34,632 bases of DNA from CAYUQT01 sp964596165 (GCA_964596165.1 CAZQTW010000066.1:1-34632), one strand, 5' to 3'. Counted from the first letter of the stretch, positions 8,160 to 17,059 are shown. Notes: a model not told the origin generated them from the sequence alone. Made by a program: numbers and translations.

Positions 8160-8188
8160 TTGACCGATGCCGATAGGTTACGTAGAAT
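8160..8188 (+). promoter_or_regulatory. Probable sigma70-type promoter of the two-component genes
   Basis: TTGACC (8160-8165, 5 of 6) is followed by a 17-base spacer and TAGAAT (8183-8188, 5 of 6). It sits 85-155 bases upstream of the possible starts of the sensor kinase and is the best promoter match I found in the window. It predicts a transcript start near 8195 and therefore a leader of about 80-150 bases. Confidence 0.6.
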
Positions 8189-8210
8189 CGCATTCGCGGC
8201 ACTTGGAAAC

Positions 8211-8230
8211 CGCGACAGACCTACGTCGCG
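8211..8230 (+). other. Perfect inverted repeat in the kinase mRNA leader
   Basis: CGCGAC (8211-8216) and GTCGCG (8225-8230) are perfect inverted copies around an 8-base loop, just downstream of the predicted promoter and upstream of the kinase coding region. It could be an RNA hairpin in the leader or a dimeric protein-binding site. There is no U-tract, so it is not a standard terminator. Confidence 0.35.
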
Positions 8231-8272
8231 GGCACGTGTCGGCATCAATCGCCGAATGACGTCCCGAGCTCG

Positions 8273-9478
8273 TTGAATCTAGAAAAAGCCGGCCGAGACC
8301 CATTTCGCAGCACTCAGTCGATGCCTGTGACCCCAACGAGGATGAACATATCGGACTCCACGGTCACTCAAGGCTCTTTTGCGGACACGGGAAAGTTGCC
8401 GTTTCCGCCGGCGGACTTCTTCCGACAACTCTTCCACAGCCTTCCGATTGGCTTGGTCGTTTTTGACCCCAGTCTTCGGATCGTGTTGCGCAACGAAGCC
8501 GCTCAGTTCTTGACACTCTCTGAGCCCTCGATCGACCAGGCGCTCCGAAAAGCAACCGTTGAAGCGAGGTATGAGGACTGGACCGCCGCGGTCAACAGAG
8601 TCCTCCAAAGTGGACACCAAGCCCGCTTCGCCAACATCACCTGTCGCACGAGCGATCACCAGGACCGACTCGTCAACCTCACGCTTATCCCCATCACCCA
8701 CGGTTCGGAATCGCATGCCCAGGGTGGTTTGCTCGTCGTTGAGGACGTCACCCTTCAGGCAACCTTGGAGAAGCGGTTGATGGTCAGTGAACGACTGGCG
8801 GCCGTCGGCAAGCTGGCCGCTCGGGTGACACACGAACTCAACAACCCCCTCGACGGTATCCTGCGATACATCAACCTCGCTATTCGTGTGAGCGAAGGCG
8901 ACAATCCGAAACGCGCCGTTCACTATCTGACGGAATCGCGCAAAGGCCTCCTGCGAATGACACAGATCATCGGTGAACTGCTCGAATTCAGTCGGACGAC
9001 ACGTTCTGTTTACGAACAGGTCACGATCAATCAACTCGTTGAAGACGCCGTCAAAGTCATGGAGGGAGAGGCAGCAAAAGCCGGTGTCACCATCATCCTG
9101 AACCTGGAATCCCAGTTGCCGCCCTTGCGTGCGGGAAACCTATTCCAGGTCTTCTGCAATCTGATCAAGAACGCGATCGATGCCATGTCGAAGGGCGGGG
9201 CTCTGACGATCGTCACCCAGGTGGTTGATCAATGGATCACCATTCGTTTCGAGGACACCGGCCCCGGTCTTCCGCCCGAGGCCCACCGGCTGTTTGAGCC
9301 CTTCTTCACGACAAAAGAGCCGGGCAAGGGCACGGGATTGGGACTGGCTGTCTCCCGCGACATCGTCGAACGTTACAACGGCCAACTGACCGCGGAAAAT
9401 CGCCCGTCCGGCGGCGCCGTGTTCATCGTGAAGGTACCCCTGACGACCTGTGCGGTCCCCGGAGAACGGAAGCTTTGA
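8273..9478 (+). CDS. Soluble PAS-domain sensor histidine kinase (NtrB-like)
   Basis: Numbered from the TTG at 8273 (401 residues). An N-terminal PAS domain (about 48-165, L-P-I-G-L-V-V-F-D with I-V-L-R-N-E-A-A) precedes a HisKA dimerisation domain with the phosphorylated His187 in T-H-E-L-N-N-P-L-D-G. The HATPase_c domain has the N box N-L-I-K-N-A-I-D-A (296-304), D-T-G-P-G-L (328-333), F-E-P-F-F-T-T-K and G-T-G-L-G-L (353-358). No transmembrane segment is seen, so it senses a cytoplasmic signal. The start is uncertain: ATG at 8321 or 8342 is likelier than the TTG, but none has an ideal Shine-Dalgarno site. It autophosphorylates and should pass phosphate to the sigma54-type regulator 26 bases downstream. 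Confidence 0.94.
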   Translation: MNLEKAGRDPFRSTQSMPVTPTRMNISDSTVTQGSFADTGKLPFPPADFFRQLFHSLPIGLVVFDPSLRIVLRNEAAQFLTLSEPSIDQALRKATVEARYEDWTAAVNRVLQSGHQARFANITCRTSDHQDRLVNLTLIPITHGSESHAQGGLLVVEDVTLQATLEKRLMVSERLAAVGKLAARVTHELNNPLDGILRYINLAIRVSEGDNPKRAVHYLTESRKGLLRMTQIIGELLEFSRTTRSVYEQVTINQLVEDAVKVMEGEAAKAGVTIILNLESQLPPLRAGNLFQVFCNLIKNAIDAMSKGGALTIVTQVVDQWITIRFEDTGPGLPPEAHRLFEPFFTTKEPGKGTGLGLAVSRDIVERYNGQLTAENRPSGGAVFIVKVPLTTCAVPGERKL

Positions 9479-9504
9479 GCGCTTGCTCGTGAGGAGCCCT
9501 GAAC

Positions 9505-10899
9505 GTGTCTGAGCCCGGTCGACTCTTGGTGGTGGACGATGACCGAATCATTCTGGAGTCTCTGACGGAGTTTCTTCGTCTCGAAGGCTACCAGGTCGAC
9601 GGCGCGGAGTCCTTCCGCGAGGCGGTCACAGCCCTCGCTCGTCAGACGTTCCAAGTGGTCATTACCGATGTGAATATGTCCGAGGCGAACGGGTTCGACC
9701 TCTTGCGATTGATCAGAGACCGATACCCGGAAGTCGTCGTCATCATGATCACCGGCTACGGCACGATTGATTCGGCCGTTGAGGCGATCAAAATGGGCGC
9801 CTACGACTACCTGACCAAGCCCATCATCGACGACGAAATCCGCCTGGTCGTTGAACGCGCCATCAAACAACAGGCACTGATCCGCGAAAATCAGACGCTG
9901 CGCCGCCAGTTGGACCTCCGGTACAGTCTGGACAACATTGTCGGACACGACTACCAGATGCTCAAGATCTTCGACCTGGTGGAGGCCGTGGCCGATTCGA
10001 CGACAACCGTCCTCATGCAGGGCGAATCCGGAACCGGCAAGAGCCTCATCGCCCGCGCCATTCACTACCGGAGCGACCGTCGCGACAAGCCGTTTGTCGA
10101 GGTGAGTTGCGGCGCCCTGCCCGAAACGTTGCTCGAGAGCGAGCTGTTCGGACACGTCAAAGGCGCGTTCACCAATGCCTTGACCGACAAGGAAGGCAAA
10201 TTCAAGGCGGCGGACCAGGGAACGATCTTCCTCGACGAGATCAGCAGTGCGTCGCCGGCGCTCCAGGTCAAGCTCCTCCGCGTCCTGCAAGAACGACAAT
10301 TTGAGCCGGTCGGCAGCAACCAGACCCAGACGGTCAACACGCGCGTCATCCTCGCGAGCAATTCCGACCTGGCCGCCGAGGTCGACGCCGGCCGATTTCG
10401 TCAGGACCTTTACTATCGCATCAACGTCGTCACGATCAACCTGCCCCCGCTGCGCGATCGCATCGGCGACATCCCCCTTCTGGCGGAGTTCTTTCTGAAG
10501 AAGTACTGTACTCAGCTCAAGCGAGAAATCCTCGGAATCAGTGACGATGCCATCCGGATCATGCAGCGGTACCGATGGAAGGGCAACGTCCGTGAGCTCG
10601 AAAATTGCATTGAGCGAGCGGTCGTGCTCAGCAAGGGCAGGCACATCACGCCGGCCGATCTCCCCGCCAATATCATCGAACAGGCAAGCAAGGCAGATCC
10701 CTCCGACGGACAGTACCGCCGTCTGTCGCTGAAGCTTGCCCTCGAAGAGCCCGAGAAACGCATCATCCGTTCGGCCTTGGAGGCGCACCACTGGAACCGC
10801 CAAGCCACGGCGGAGGCCTTGGAAATAAACCGCACCACGCTGTATAAGAAGATGAAACGTTACGGCCTGGAAGATGAGGCGGCCGCCGCGGGAAGATGA
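9505..10899 (+). CDS. Sigma54-dependent response regulator (NtrC family)
   Basis: A 464-residue activator with three domains. The receiver has the acidic pocket V-V-D-D-D (9-13), the phospho-acceptor Asp55 and Lys105. The AAA+ domain has Walker A G-E-S-G-T-G-K-S (173-180), the sigma54-contacting loop G-A-F-T-N-A (220-225) and Walker B I-F-L-D-E-I (241-246), with the arginine-rich sensor segments following. A Fis-type helix-turn-helix is at about 425-460 (N-R-Q-A-T-A-E-A-L-E-I-N-R-T-T-L-Y-K-K). The GTG at 9505 has GAGGAG nine bases upstream. It should activate sigma54 promoters after phosphorylation by the upstream kinase. The loop reads N where the classical GAFTGA has G. No -24/-12 promoter was identified in the window. 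Confidence 0.96.
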   Translation: MSEPGRLLVVDDDRIILESLTEFLRLEGYQVDGAESFREAVTALARQTFQVVITDVNMSEANGFDLLRLIRDRYPEVVVIMITGYGTIDSAVEAIKMGAYDYLTKPIIDDEIRLVVERAIKQQALIRENQTLRRQLDLRYSLDNIVGHDYQMLKIFDLVEAVADSTTTVLMQGESGTGKSLIARAIHYRSDRRDKPFVEVSCGALPETLLESELFGHVKGAFTNALTDKEGKFKAADQGTIFLDEISSASPALQVKLLRVLQERQFEPVGSNQTQTVNTRVILASNSDLAAEVDAGRFRQDLYYRINVVTINLPPLRDRIGDIPLLAEFFLKKYCTQLKREILGISDDAIRIMQRYRWKGNVRELENCIERAVVLSKGRHITPADLPANIIEQASKADPSDGQYRRLSLKLALEEPEKRIIRSALEAHHWNRQATAEALEINRTTLYKKMKRYGLEDEAAAAGR

Positions 10900-10977
10900 A
10901 CTCACCGAACGGGTTCCGCCCGTGCGCCGCCCCAAGCCGTAGGGCAACCGACTCGATCCCTGAGGCCCACCATCGCC

Positions 10978-12234
10978 ATGCTTACTCTCCCTTTTCTCAC
11001 GCCGGAGATTCCGCCCATACCCGGCACCGTCAAGGAACACCACGAGGATTTTCGCGTGGAGGAAGTGCCGCTATACGAACCCAGCGGACAAGGAACGCAC
11101 GTCTACTTCACGATCGAGAAGAAGGGGCTGTCCACGCACGAGGCGGCGCGGCAGATCGCTCGCGCGCTTGGGGTTGGCGTTCGGGACGTCGGCTTTGCCG
11201 GACTGAAGGATGCCCGAGCGGTAACCCGCCAGCTCTTCAGCGTCGAGCATGTGGACATTGAACGCATCCTGCTATTGGAGGTGCCGCGGATCCGCATCCT
11301 CTCCGTCAGCCGTCACGGCAACAAACTCCGAATCGGACACCTCAAAGGCAATCGCTTCGTGATCCGAATGCGGAAGACCGATTGCGCCAGGCTCTCCGAT
11401 GTCCAAGCCGTGCTCGACGTGCTCTCTCGGAGGGGTTTGCCCAATTACTTCGGTCCTCAGCGGTTCGGCGCCGGCGGAGGAACCTGGCGGGTCGGGCGAG
11501 CCATGCTCAGACGGAACTGGGACGAGTGCATCGACGTCTTGCTCGGCAGACCCGGTCCCGCCGATTACGGCGAGGCGCTCCGGGCGCGCCAATTGTACGA
11601 GACGGGCCGATACGAAGAAGCGTCGCGCACGTGGCCGTGGGCCTTTCGCGCCGAACGAAATGCATGCCGCATCCTCGCAAAGGGCGGCACCAAGGCGAAG
11701 GCCTTTCGGTCGATCGACAAGGCGCTCAAACGATTCTACACCTCGGCCTATCAGAGTTGGCTGTTCAACCGCGTGGTAGCGGAGCGAATCGACGCTCTCG
11801 ATGTCCTGTGGCAGGGCGACCTGGCCTGGCGCCACCCCCAAGGAGCGGTTTTCACCGTGGAGGATGTTGCCGTCGAACAACCGCGATGCGACGCATTCGA
11901 GATCAGCCCGAGCGGCCCGCTCTTCGGCTACCGCATGACGCAGCCGACCGGACCGGCCGGCGAGATGGAAGCCGCCCTTCTAAAGGAGGAGGGGTTCACG
12001 CTTCAGGATTTCCGCTCACCCGGCGGAGAGCGGATCAAAGGGGCCCGCCGCCCGCTCCGCGTGCCGCTCGCGGAGGTCGCATGTGACGCGGGTTCCGATC
12101 AATACGGACCCTACATCGAGCTTCGTTTCTTCCTGCCGTCCGGAAGCTACGCCCTCTCCGTCATGCGTGAAATCTGCAAGTTGGACATCGCCGATGAGGC
12201 GGATGCCGGTACGGCGGAGGATAACCCGGAGTAG
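10978..12234 (+). CDS. truD: tRNA pseudouridine(13) synthase TruD
   Basis: A 418-residue TruD-family enzyme, which converts U13 of certain tRNAs to pseudouridine. The N-terminal K-E-H-H-E-D-F-R-V-E-E, the catalytic Asp78 with Lys77 in G-F-A-G-L-K-D-A-R-A-V-T-R-Q, N-Y-F-G-P-Q-R-F-G, and the C-terminal L-P-S-G-S-Y-A-L-S-V-M-R-E-I are family hallmarks. The TRUD insertion domain lies roughly between residues 170 and 360. It is longer than E. coli TruD (about 350 residues). The ATG at 10978 has GAGG upstream. It follows the response regulator by 78 bases on the same strand and may share its transcript. The 43-base gap after it, before the convergent isomerase gene, holds a short tandem GGCACCGG repeat but no clear terminator. 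Confidence 0.95.
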   Translation: MLTLPFLTPEIPPIPGTVKEHHEDFRVEEVPLYEPSGQGTHVYFTIEKKGLSTHEAARQIARALGVGVRDVGFAGLKDARAVTRQLFSVEHVDIERILLLEVPRIRILSVSRHGNKLRIGHLKGNRFVIRMRKTDCARLSDVQAVLDVLSRRGLPNYFGPQRFGAGGGTWRVGRAMLRRNWDECIDVLLGRPGPADYGEALRARQLYETGRYEEASRTWPWAFRAERNACRILAKGGTKAKAFRSIDKALKRFYTSAYQSWLFNRVVAERIDALDVLWQGDLAWRHPQGAVFTVEDVAVEQPRCDAFEISPSGPLFGYRMTQPTGPAGEMEAALLKEEGFTLQDFRSPGGERIKGARRPLRVPLAEVACDAGSDQYGPYIELRFFLPSGSYALSVMREICKLDIADEADAGTAEDNPE

Positions 12235-12277
12235 CGCCGGCAGCACAGGAGCGGCACCGGTCGGCACCGGCCACGCG

Positions 12278-13132
12278 TCATGCGCTCGTCACCGCACGCA
12301 TGATCCGGTCGATTCGGCTGGTGATGTCGGACAAATCGCCGTGCCCCTCGAAGGTCAGCGGTCCGTCGTAACCCGACCGCGCCAGTGAACGCATCACCGC
12401 TTTCCAGTCCACATCCCCCTCGCCCAGGGGACAGAACCCCTCCGCCCCTCCCTTCCCAAGATCGAAGTCCTTGAGATGAACCCGGACGATCCGCCGGCCC
12501 AAGACATCGATCCAGTCCTGCGGATAACCCGTTGCCATGACATTCCCGACGTCGAAGTAGACGCCGACCCATGGGCTGTTCGCGCGGTCGATCACGTCGG
12601 CCATTTCCACCGGTGAGAGAAGAAATCGATTCCACACATTCTCAATCCCGATGACAACGCCGCGTTGCTCGGCCTCCGGAACAAGTCGATGAAGGGCCTC
12701 AGCCGTACGATTCAGCGCATCGCCGTAGGACACTCTCGGGCGCGGATCGTTCCACCGGCCCACGACGGCGGGGACCACCAGAATCGCATCCGTCCCCAGC
12801 CAAGCGGCGCGATCCAGCATCGCCAGTGTCAGGTCGATCGCCATCTGACGAGTTGTCGAATCGGGCGAGCCGTAGTTCACATCCCAAAACAGCGCGGTCG
12901 CCAGTGAACAGATCTGAATGCCGTGCCCTCGAACCTGCTCACTAATTCGGCGGCATTCCGGTTCCTCCGTGGCCGGTGTAAGGAATCCATCCGCGTCGAG
13001 CGTCAGTTCCAGACCCTCAAGCCCGGCGGCCGCGCACCGTGCGGCCATCTCGCCGGGCGACACCTCTGAGCCAAAGAACCATGCGTTGATCGACCGAAGC
13101 ATGCTTTCCGTCCGATCAAGGCGCCTCGACAT
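12278..13132 (-). CDS. Sugar phosphate isomerase/epimerase-like TIM-barrel protein
   Basis: About 284 residues, AP-endonuclease-2/xylose-isomerase-like TIM barrel. Candidate metal ligands appear in order at the barrel ends: Glu in V-I-G-I-E-N-V, Asp in V-Y-F-D-V-G-N, His in V-H-L-K-D-F and Glu in F-E-G-H-G. Members include hydroxypyruvate isomerases, sugar epimerases and inosose-processing enzymes; the exact reaction cannot be assigned. The ATG at 13132 is preferred, with AGGGG upstream and a position 11 bases after the stop of the preceding gene; ATG at 13102 (M-L-R-S-I-N-A-W-F-F) is an alternative. The open frame to 13648 runs inside the preceding gene and is not coding there. It is co-oriented with the secreted propeller-like protein, suggesting joint carbohydrate catabolism. 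Confidence 0.9.
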   Translation of the reverse strand: MSRRLDRTESMLRSINAWFFGSEVSPGEMAARCAAAGLEGLELTLDADGFLTPATEEPECRRISEQVRGHGIQICSLATALFWDVNYGSPDSTTRQMAIDLTLAMLDRAAWLGTDAILVVPAVVGRWNDPRPRVSYGDALNRTAEALHRLVPEAEQRGVVIGIENVWNRFLLSPVEMADVIDRANSPWVGVYFDVGNVMATGYPQDWIDVLGRRIVRVHLKDFDLGKGGAEGFCPLGEGDVDWKAVMRSLARSGYDGPLTFEGHGDLSDITSRIDRIMRAVTSA

Positions 13133-13143
13133 GGAGACTGCCC

Positions 13144-14592
13144 CTACGGGGCGAACCGAAGCGAGTATAGATCCGCGTCCTTGAGAACGAACCGAAGCCG
13201 AACCGGCTTGCCGGCCAGTTTGCTCACGTCGCTTCCGCTCTTCCAGGCAACCTCTTGTTCGATATCGTCGCCGTAGATTTCCGGGCAGTCGGCTAACGCA
13301 TAGCCGTCCACGGTCTTGCCGGCCTCGTCCTGCATCTCGACTTTGACGCTGCCCGCGGCCGACGTTGAGTAGTTTATGACAAGACGTTTCCCGTCGAACA
13401 TCAGCGGCTTGGTAATCATCTCCCCTCCGGCAAACGGCGCGTTGATCGACACGAACCCATCCAGCCGGATGGTGTGGCGGCGCAGGAACTCCGGTCCCAC
13501 GTAGTATCCCTCGGTGGAGTAGATGGAGAGCTCGTTCGGCGTACCGGGAAGGTCGGACTTCGTTTCCACGATTCCCCAAGCGATCATGTTGTTCCGGTTG
13601 ACCCAGCGTTCCTTCTGCAGCCCCGGACGGATGAGCGCCTCCTGCCATCGGTGGAAGTGGATGCCGTCACGACTGGTCATGAACACACCGTCGGAAACGC
13701 CTTCAGGCCGGCGCTCGACCCGGGTTCGGCCGGGCACGAACCGCTTCGGAAAGCCGAAAAAGATATGAGGTGCCCTGTGATAGACCGTAATGGCGTTCGT
13801 GTAGAGGTGCTCGCGCGTCGCCCCGCCGTAGTCGAGCCAAACCGGGTCCGTCCAATGAAGGAAATCCGTGGAGGTTCCCGTCAGGATGTCCCTCACACCG
13901 TCCCGTCCGAGCCGATGGAACTCGACGTATCGGCCACGGAACGCGTCCCAAAACCCGATGTTCTGCGAATCGAAGGCCCCCTTCGTGATCACCGGCTCGT
14001 TCCGGATCAGCGACCAGTGAATGCCGTCCGGCGACTTGAACGCCAGGAGCCCCTTCGAATCCCCTCCGAGTGCCTTGTAGCGGGCGTCCGGCGTGCAGGC
14101 CGGGTTCTGATCTCGGAACGGGGAGAAGTTGTGGCAGGCCTGCCCGCTCCAGACGATGTTGTTGGCCTTGGAGCCCTGGTACTCGAACAGATTCAGCTCC
14201 GGTTTGATCCAACGGATACCGTCGACGCTCTCGGCATAGCAAACCTTCTCATCGCCGCTCTTCTGGGTCTTGAGATCGTAGTTCACTCCACGATAGTACA
14301 TGCGCAATTTATCGCCATCCTTGAAGATTGTGACATAGGCGCAGATGTTGCCTTCCCAAGGCTTGTCAAAGGCCAGCGCAACGTCCTTGAACGTCGGATG
14401 ATGGAGGCGCAGTGCAGCGCCCGTCATCCGTTCAATGAGAAAGTCGTCGACGAACGGTTCCAGTCGCGACCCAATTGCCACAGGCTCGGCGGTCATTCCA
14501 GCGTGTCCCGCGGCACTTGTAATGAGGAACGGAATGGCCCAGGCCATCAGACCCCATAGACAATTGAAGATCCCGGTCAATTGCTCAGCCAT
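13144..14592 (-). CDS. Secreted glycosidase-like beta-propeller protein
   Basis: A 482-residue exported protein. M-A-E-Q-L-T then a hydrophobic stretch to about residue 30 forms a signal peptide ending near S-A-A-G-H-A. The mature part has repeated beta-propeller-type motifs: D-D-F-L-I-E-R, Y-A-E-S-V-D-G-I-R-W, F-K-S-P-D-G-I-H-W and M-T-S-R-D-G-I-H-F. These x-S-x-D-G-x-x-W repeats are typical of five-bladed GH32/43/117-like propellers and related uncharacterised proteins common in Planctomycetota and Verrucomicrobiota. Active-site acids were not assigned, so hydrolase activity is inferred. The ATG at 14592 has GAGGGG upstream; the open frame continues to 14748 but would lack an export signal at its N-terminus. 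Divergent from the GT39 gene. Confidence 0.8.
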   Translation of the reverse strand: MAEQLTGIFNCLWGLMAWAIPFLITSAAGHAGMTAEPVAIGSRLEPFVDDFLIERMTGAALRLHHPTFKDVALAFDKPWEGNICAYVTIFKDGDKLRMYYRGVNYDLKTQKSGDEKVCYAESVDGIRWIKPELNLFEYQGSKANNIVWSGQACHNFSPFRDQNPACTPDARYKALGGDSKGLLAFKSPDGIHWSLIRNEPVITKGAFDSQNIGFWDAFRGRYVEFHRLGRDGVRDILTGTSTDFLHWTDPVWLDYGGATREHLYTNAITVYHRAPHIFFGFPKRFVPGRTRVERRPEGVSDGVFMTSRDGIHFHRWQEALIRPGLQKERWVNRNNMIAWGIVETKSDLPGTPNELSIYSTEGYYVGPEFLRRHTIRLDGFVSINAPFAGGEMITKPLMFDGKRLVINYSTSAAGSVKVEMQDEAGKTVDGYALADCPEIYGDDIEQEVAWKSGSDVSKLAGKPVRLRFVLKDADLYSLRFAP

Positions 14593-14727
14593 GATTCGAC
14601 ACCCCTCATTCGCGACGTCTCTCCGGTCACACACTATTCGTGAGCCTAACTTGCCGCCTGGCTTTTGTCCAACCGAACCGATCAAACCCGTTATGATACT
14701 CGGTGACGCCGGCCCGGAGGCTGAACG

Positions 14728-16695
14728 ATGTTCTTGGCATCCCATCATCCCTGGAAACGCTCATGGGCGGGACTGCTTATCGTTCTGGCCTTTGCCTCTG
14801 GTATGCGGCTGTGGAACCTCAACCGAATGGAGTTCGGCAACCCGTACTACGCCGCAACCGTTCGAAGCATGGCGGGTAGTTGGCACCATTTCCTATATGC
14901 CTCTTTTGACCCCGGCGGGTTTCTTTCGGTCGACAAGCCCCCAGTTGCGTTCTGGCTGCAGGTGCTGAGCGTGAAGCTCCTCGGGTATCACGGGATCAGT
15001 CTGCACCTACCGCAGGCCATTCAAGGAATCATCGCAACCGTCATTCTTTACGGTCTCACGCTGCGAGTGGTCGGGCCGTGGGGCGCTTCGGTAGCCGGCC
15101 TGACGATGGCCCTCAGCCCGGCCAACGTCGCCGCCGACCGCAGCAATCTTGCGGACAGTTGCCTGATCCTTGTTCTTCTTCTTGCGGCATGGGCGACTCT
15201 GCACGCGCTCGAAACCGATAGGTGGAGGTGGCTGGCCCTGTCGGCCGCACTGGTCGGACTCGGATTCAATGTCAAACTCACGGCGGCCTACCTGATCGTG
15301 CCCAGCCTGTATCTCCTGTATTGCCTTGGTTCCGGCGCACCCTGGAAATCCCGGCTAGTACACCTCATGCTCTCGACAGCGGTAGCGCTCATCGTTTCGC
15401 TGTCTTGGATTGCCGTCGTCGATCTGACGCCCAAGGAATCCCGGCCCTATGTCGGCGATACGCCCGACAACTCCGCCCTGAGTCTGGCGTTGGGCCGGCG
15501 CAGCTTTCAGCACGCCGGAGGACCGGGCCCACCGCCCGCCCATCCGATTGCCGGCGAACGCCCCCCTGAGGAGGTTCTTACAGGACATGGCGGAAGGCCG
15601 GGACCTGTGCGCTTGGCCAACCGTGACATGGCAGGTCATATCACCTGGCTTATTCCTTTTGCGACAGTTGGTCTGGTCGCATTCGTACTGCAATCCCGCC
15701 CCTGGCACCGTCGGAACGTCCTGCACCTCACTGCATTGCTATGGGTCGGATGGTTCGGGACGTGCGCAATCGTGTTTAGTTTTGCGCATGCCCCCATACA
15801 CCCCTATTACTTGAACATGATGGGGCCACCCTTAGCCGGACTGGTTGGAATCGGTGCCGTTCACCTTGAGCAGTTGCTGCATCGTCACAGCGTTCGGCGC
15901 TTTCTTCCGATAGCGGCAGTCATGGCGGCACTTCTATGGCAGAGTCATATTCTTGCACGCTACCCACGGTGCGGCCCGCCCCTCCTGGTTGTCCTGGTCG
16001 TCGGCTCGGCTCTCTCGGTCATCGTTATGATGATTGCCTGTGGAAGCCGATCTACCTCCTCTGCGTCGAGGTCTTTAGGCATGGCTGGCCTGTCGTTGGG
16101 ATTATGTACTCTGCTTCTGTGCCCAACCTTATGGTCGGCGACGACTGTCCTTGCGCCCGGCGGCCGCATGGTCCCGATTGCCGACCCCATTCTCTTGCAG
16201 AATGTCTCGGATGAGGATCGCGGATGCGAAGAGGAGGCCGGTCTGAAGTCGACCGTCGAGTTCCTCCGTGCCCATCGGCGGGGCGAACGATTTCTCGTGG
16301 CCACAAGCGACATTCATCTTGCAGCCCCGATCATCGCCCGGGCCCATGAGCCCGTGATGGCCTATGGGGGGTTCACGGGACATGACCCCATCTTGAGCGC
16401 GGAGCGGTTCGAGAAGATGGTCCGGACCAGACAGGTAAGGTTCGTGCTGCTCGCCGATGCGGCTTTGGGGCTTGGTCGGATTCCGGCGAACGAAGGCGAC
16501 GTCACTACATGGGTCCGCACACACGGCCGGGAGGTTTCGCCAGATCAATGGCAGCCACGGATGATCAACGGGCCGCTTCGTCGCCATCAACTCCCGGCTC
16601 CGTGGGGACCCACAAGAGAAATGGTTCGACGAATGTACACGGGCGCCGGGGTCCGGTTGTACGATTGTCAACCCGTGACGTCCGCTCACCCATGA
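14728..16695 (+). CDS. GT39/ArnT-like membrane glycosyltransferase
   Basis: A 655-residue polytopic protein of the dolichyl-phosphate-mannose/ArnT superfamily (PMT_2), which transfers sugars from polyprenyl-phosphate donors on the outer face of the membrane. N-terminal features are G-M-R-L-W-N-L, F-G-N-P-Y-Y-A-A-T-V-R-S-M and the conserved V-D-K-P-P. R-P-Y-V-G-D-T-P-D-N-S-A-L, then a Gly/Pro-rich loop and M-A-G-H-I-T-W-L-I-P-F-A, follow the pattern of this subfamily. About ten hydrophobic segments precede a soluble C-terminal domain (from about residue 490), predicted extracytoplasmic. The ATG at 14728 has GGAGG at good spacing; a TATGAT at 14692-14697 could be its -10 box. Acceptor and sugar are unknown. 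Confidence 0.88.
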   Translation: MFLASHHPWKRSWAGLLIVLAFASGMRLWNLNRMEFGNPYYAATVRSMAGSWHHFLYASFDPGGFLSVDKPPVAFWLQVLSVKLLGYHGISLHLPQAIQGIIATVILYGLTLRVVGPWGASVAGLTMALSPANVAADRSNLADSCLILVLLLAAWATLHALETDRWRWLALSAALVGLGFNVKLTAAYLIVPSLYLLYCLGSGAPWKSRLVHLMLSTAVALIVSLSWIAVVDLTPKESRPYVGDTPDNSALSLALGRRSFQHAGGPGPPPAHPIAGERPPEEVLTGHGGRPGPVRLANRDMAGHITWLIPFATVGLVAFVLQSRPWHRRNVLHLTALLWVGWFGTCAIVFSFAHAPIHPYYLNMMGPPLAGLVGIGAVHLEQLLHRHSVRRFLPIAAVMAALLWQSHILARYPRCGPPLLVVLVVGSALSVIVMMIACGSRSTSSASRSLGMAGLSLGLCTLLLCPTLWSATTVLAPGGRMVPIADPILLQNVSDEDRGCEEEAGLKSTVEFLRAHRRGERFLVATSDIHLAAPIIARAHEPVMAYGGFTGHDPILSAERFEKMVRTRQVRFVLLADAALGLGRIPANEGDVTTWVRTHGREVSPDQWQPRMINGPLRRHQLPAPWGPTREMVRRMYTGAGVRLYDCQPVTSAHP

Positions 16696-16765
16696 CCCTG
16701 GGACGCTCAGCCCGTCGTACGCGGACCATCCCGGCAGAGGCTTTACGTCCGGTTCCTCCCCCGTC

Positions 16766-17059
16766 TCACACGTCCGGTTCGATTGTCACGGTCAGCCGAC
16801 AGCTCTTGAACTGCTCGACGTACAGTTCGGCTCGTTCTTTGTGCGTCACTAGGAGGAGTGAACAACCCGTGTAGTGGGCCTCGAGCATCTTCTTGATGGC
16901 TTCCTCGCGCGTGAGCGGCGTGAGCTTCAAAATCACTTCAACGACGTAAACCATGTCGTTTACGTCGTCGTTGTGAAGGATGACCCTGTACGGCGGCGTC
17001 AGGCACGTGTCCGTGTCCTGAAGGGGTTCGACCGCAACGTCCGGTTCCGTCTGCGACAT
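16766..17059 (-). CDS. clpS: ATP-dependent Clp protease adaptor ClpS
   Basis: A 97-residue ClpS, the adaptor that delivers N-degron substrates to ClpAP in the cytoplasm. P-P-Y-R-V-I-L-H-N-D-D-V-N, followed by M-V-Y-V-V-E-V-I and H-Y-T-G-C-S-L-L-L-V-T-H-K-E-R-A-E, are the substrate-pocket and ClpA-docking elements of the family. The ATG at 17059 has GGAGG eight to nine bases upstream; the longer frame to 17131 would add a non-conserved extension. An 11-base direct repeat, ACGTCCGGTTC, occurs at 16745-16755 and again at 16770-16780 within the last codons. No clpA is in the window. The gene lies 151 bases downstream of cstA on the same strand; I see no clear promoter or terminator between them. 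Confidence 0.95.
   Translation of the reverse strand: MSQTEPDVAVEPLQDTDTCLTPPYRVILHNDDVNDMVYVVEVILKLTPLTREEAIKKMLEAHYTGCSLLLVTHKERAELYVEQFKSCRLTVTIEPDV

Noticed and set aside
9373..11043. A 556-codon open frame on the minus strand opposite the response regulator.
   Set aside because: The plus strand encodes an intact NtrC-family protein with every motif; the antisense product shows no fold signature.
13474..14559. A 361-codon open frame on the plus strand opposite the propeller-like gene.
   Set aside because: The minus strand has a signal peptide and repeated propeller motifs; the antisense frame has neither.
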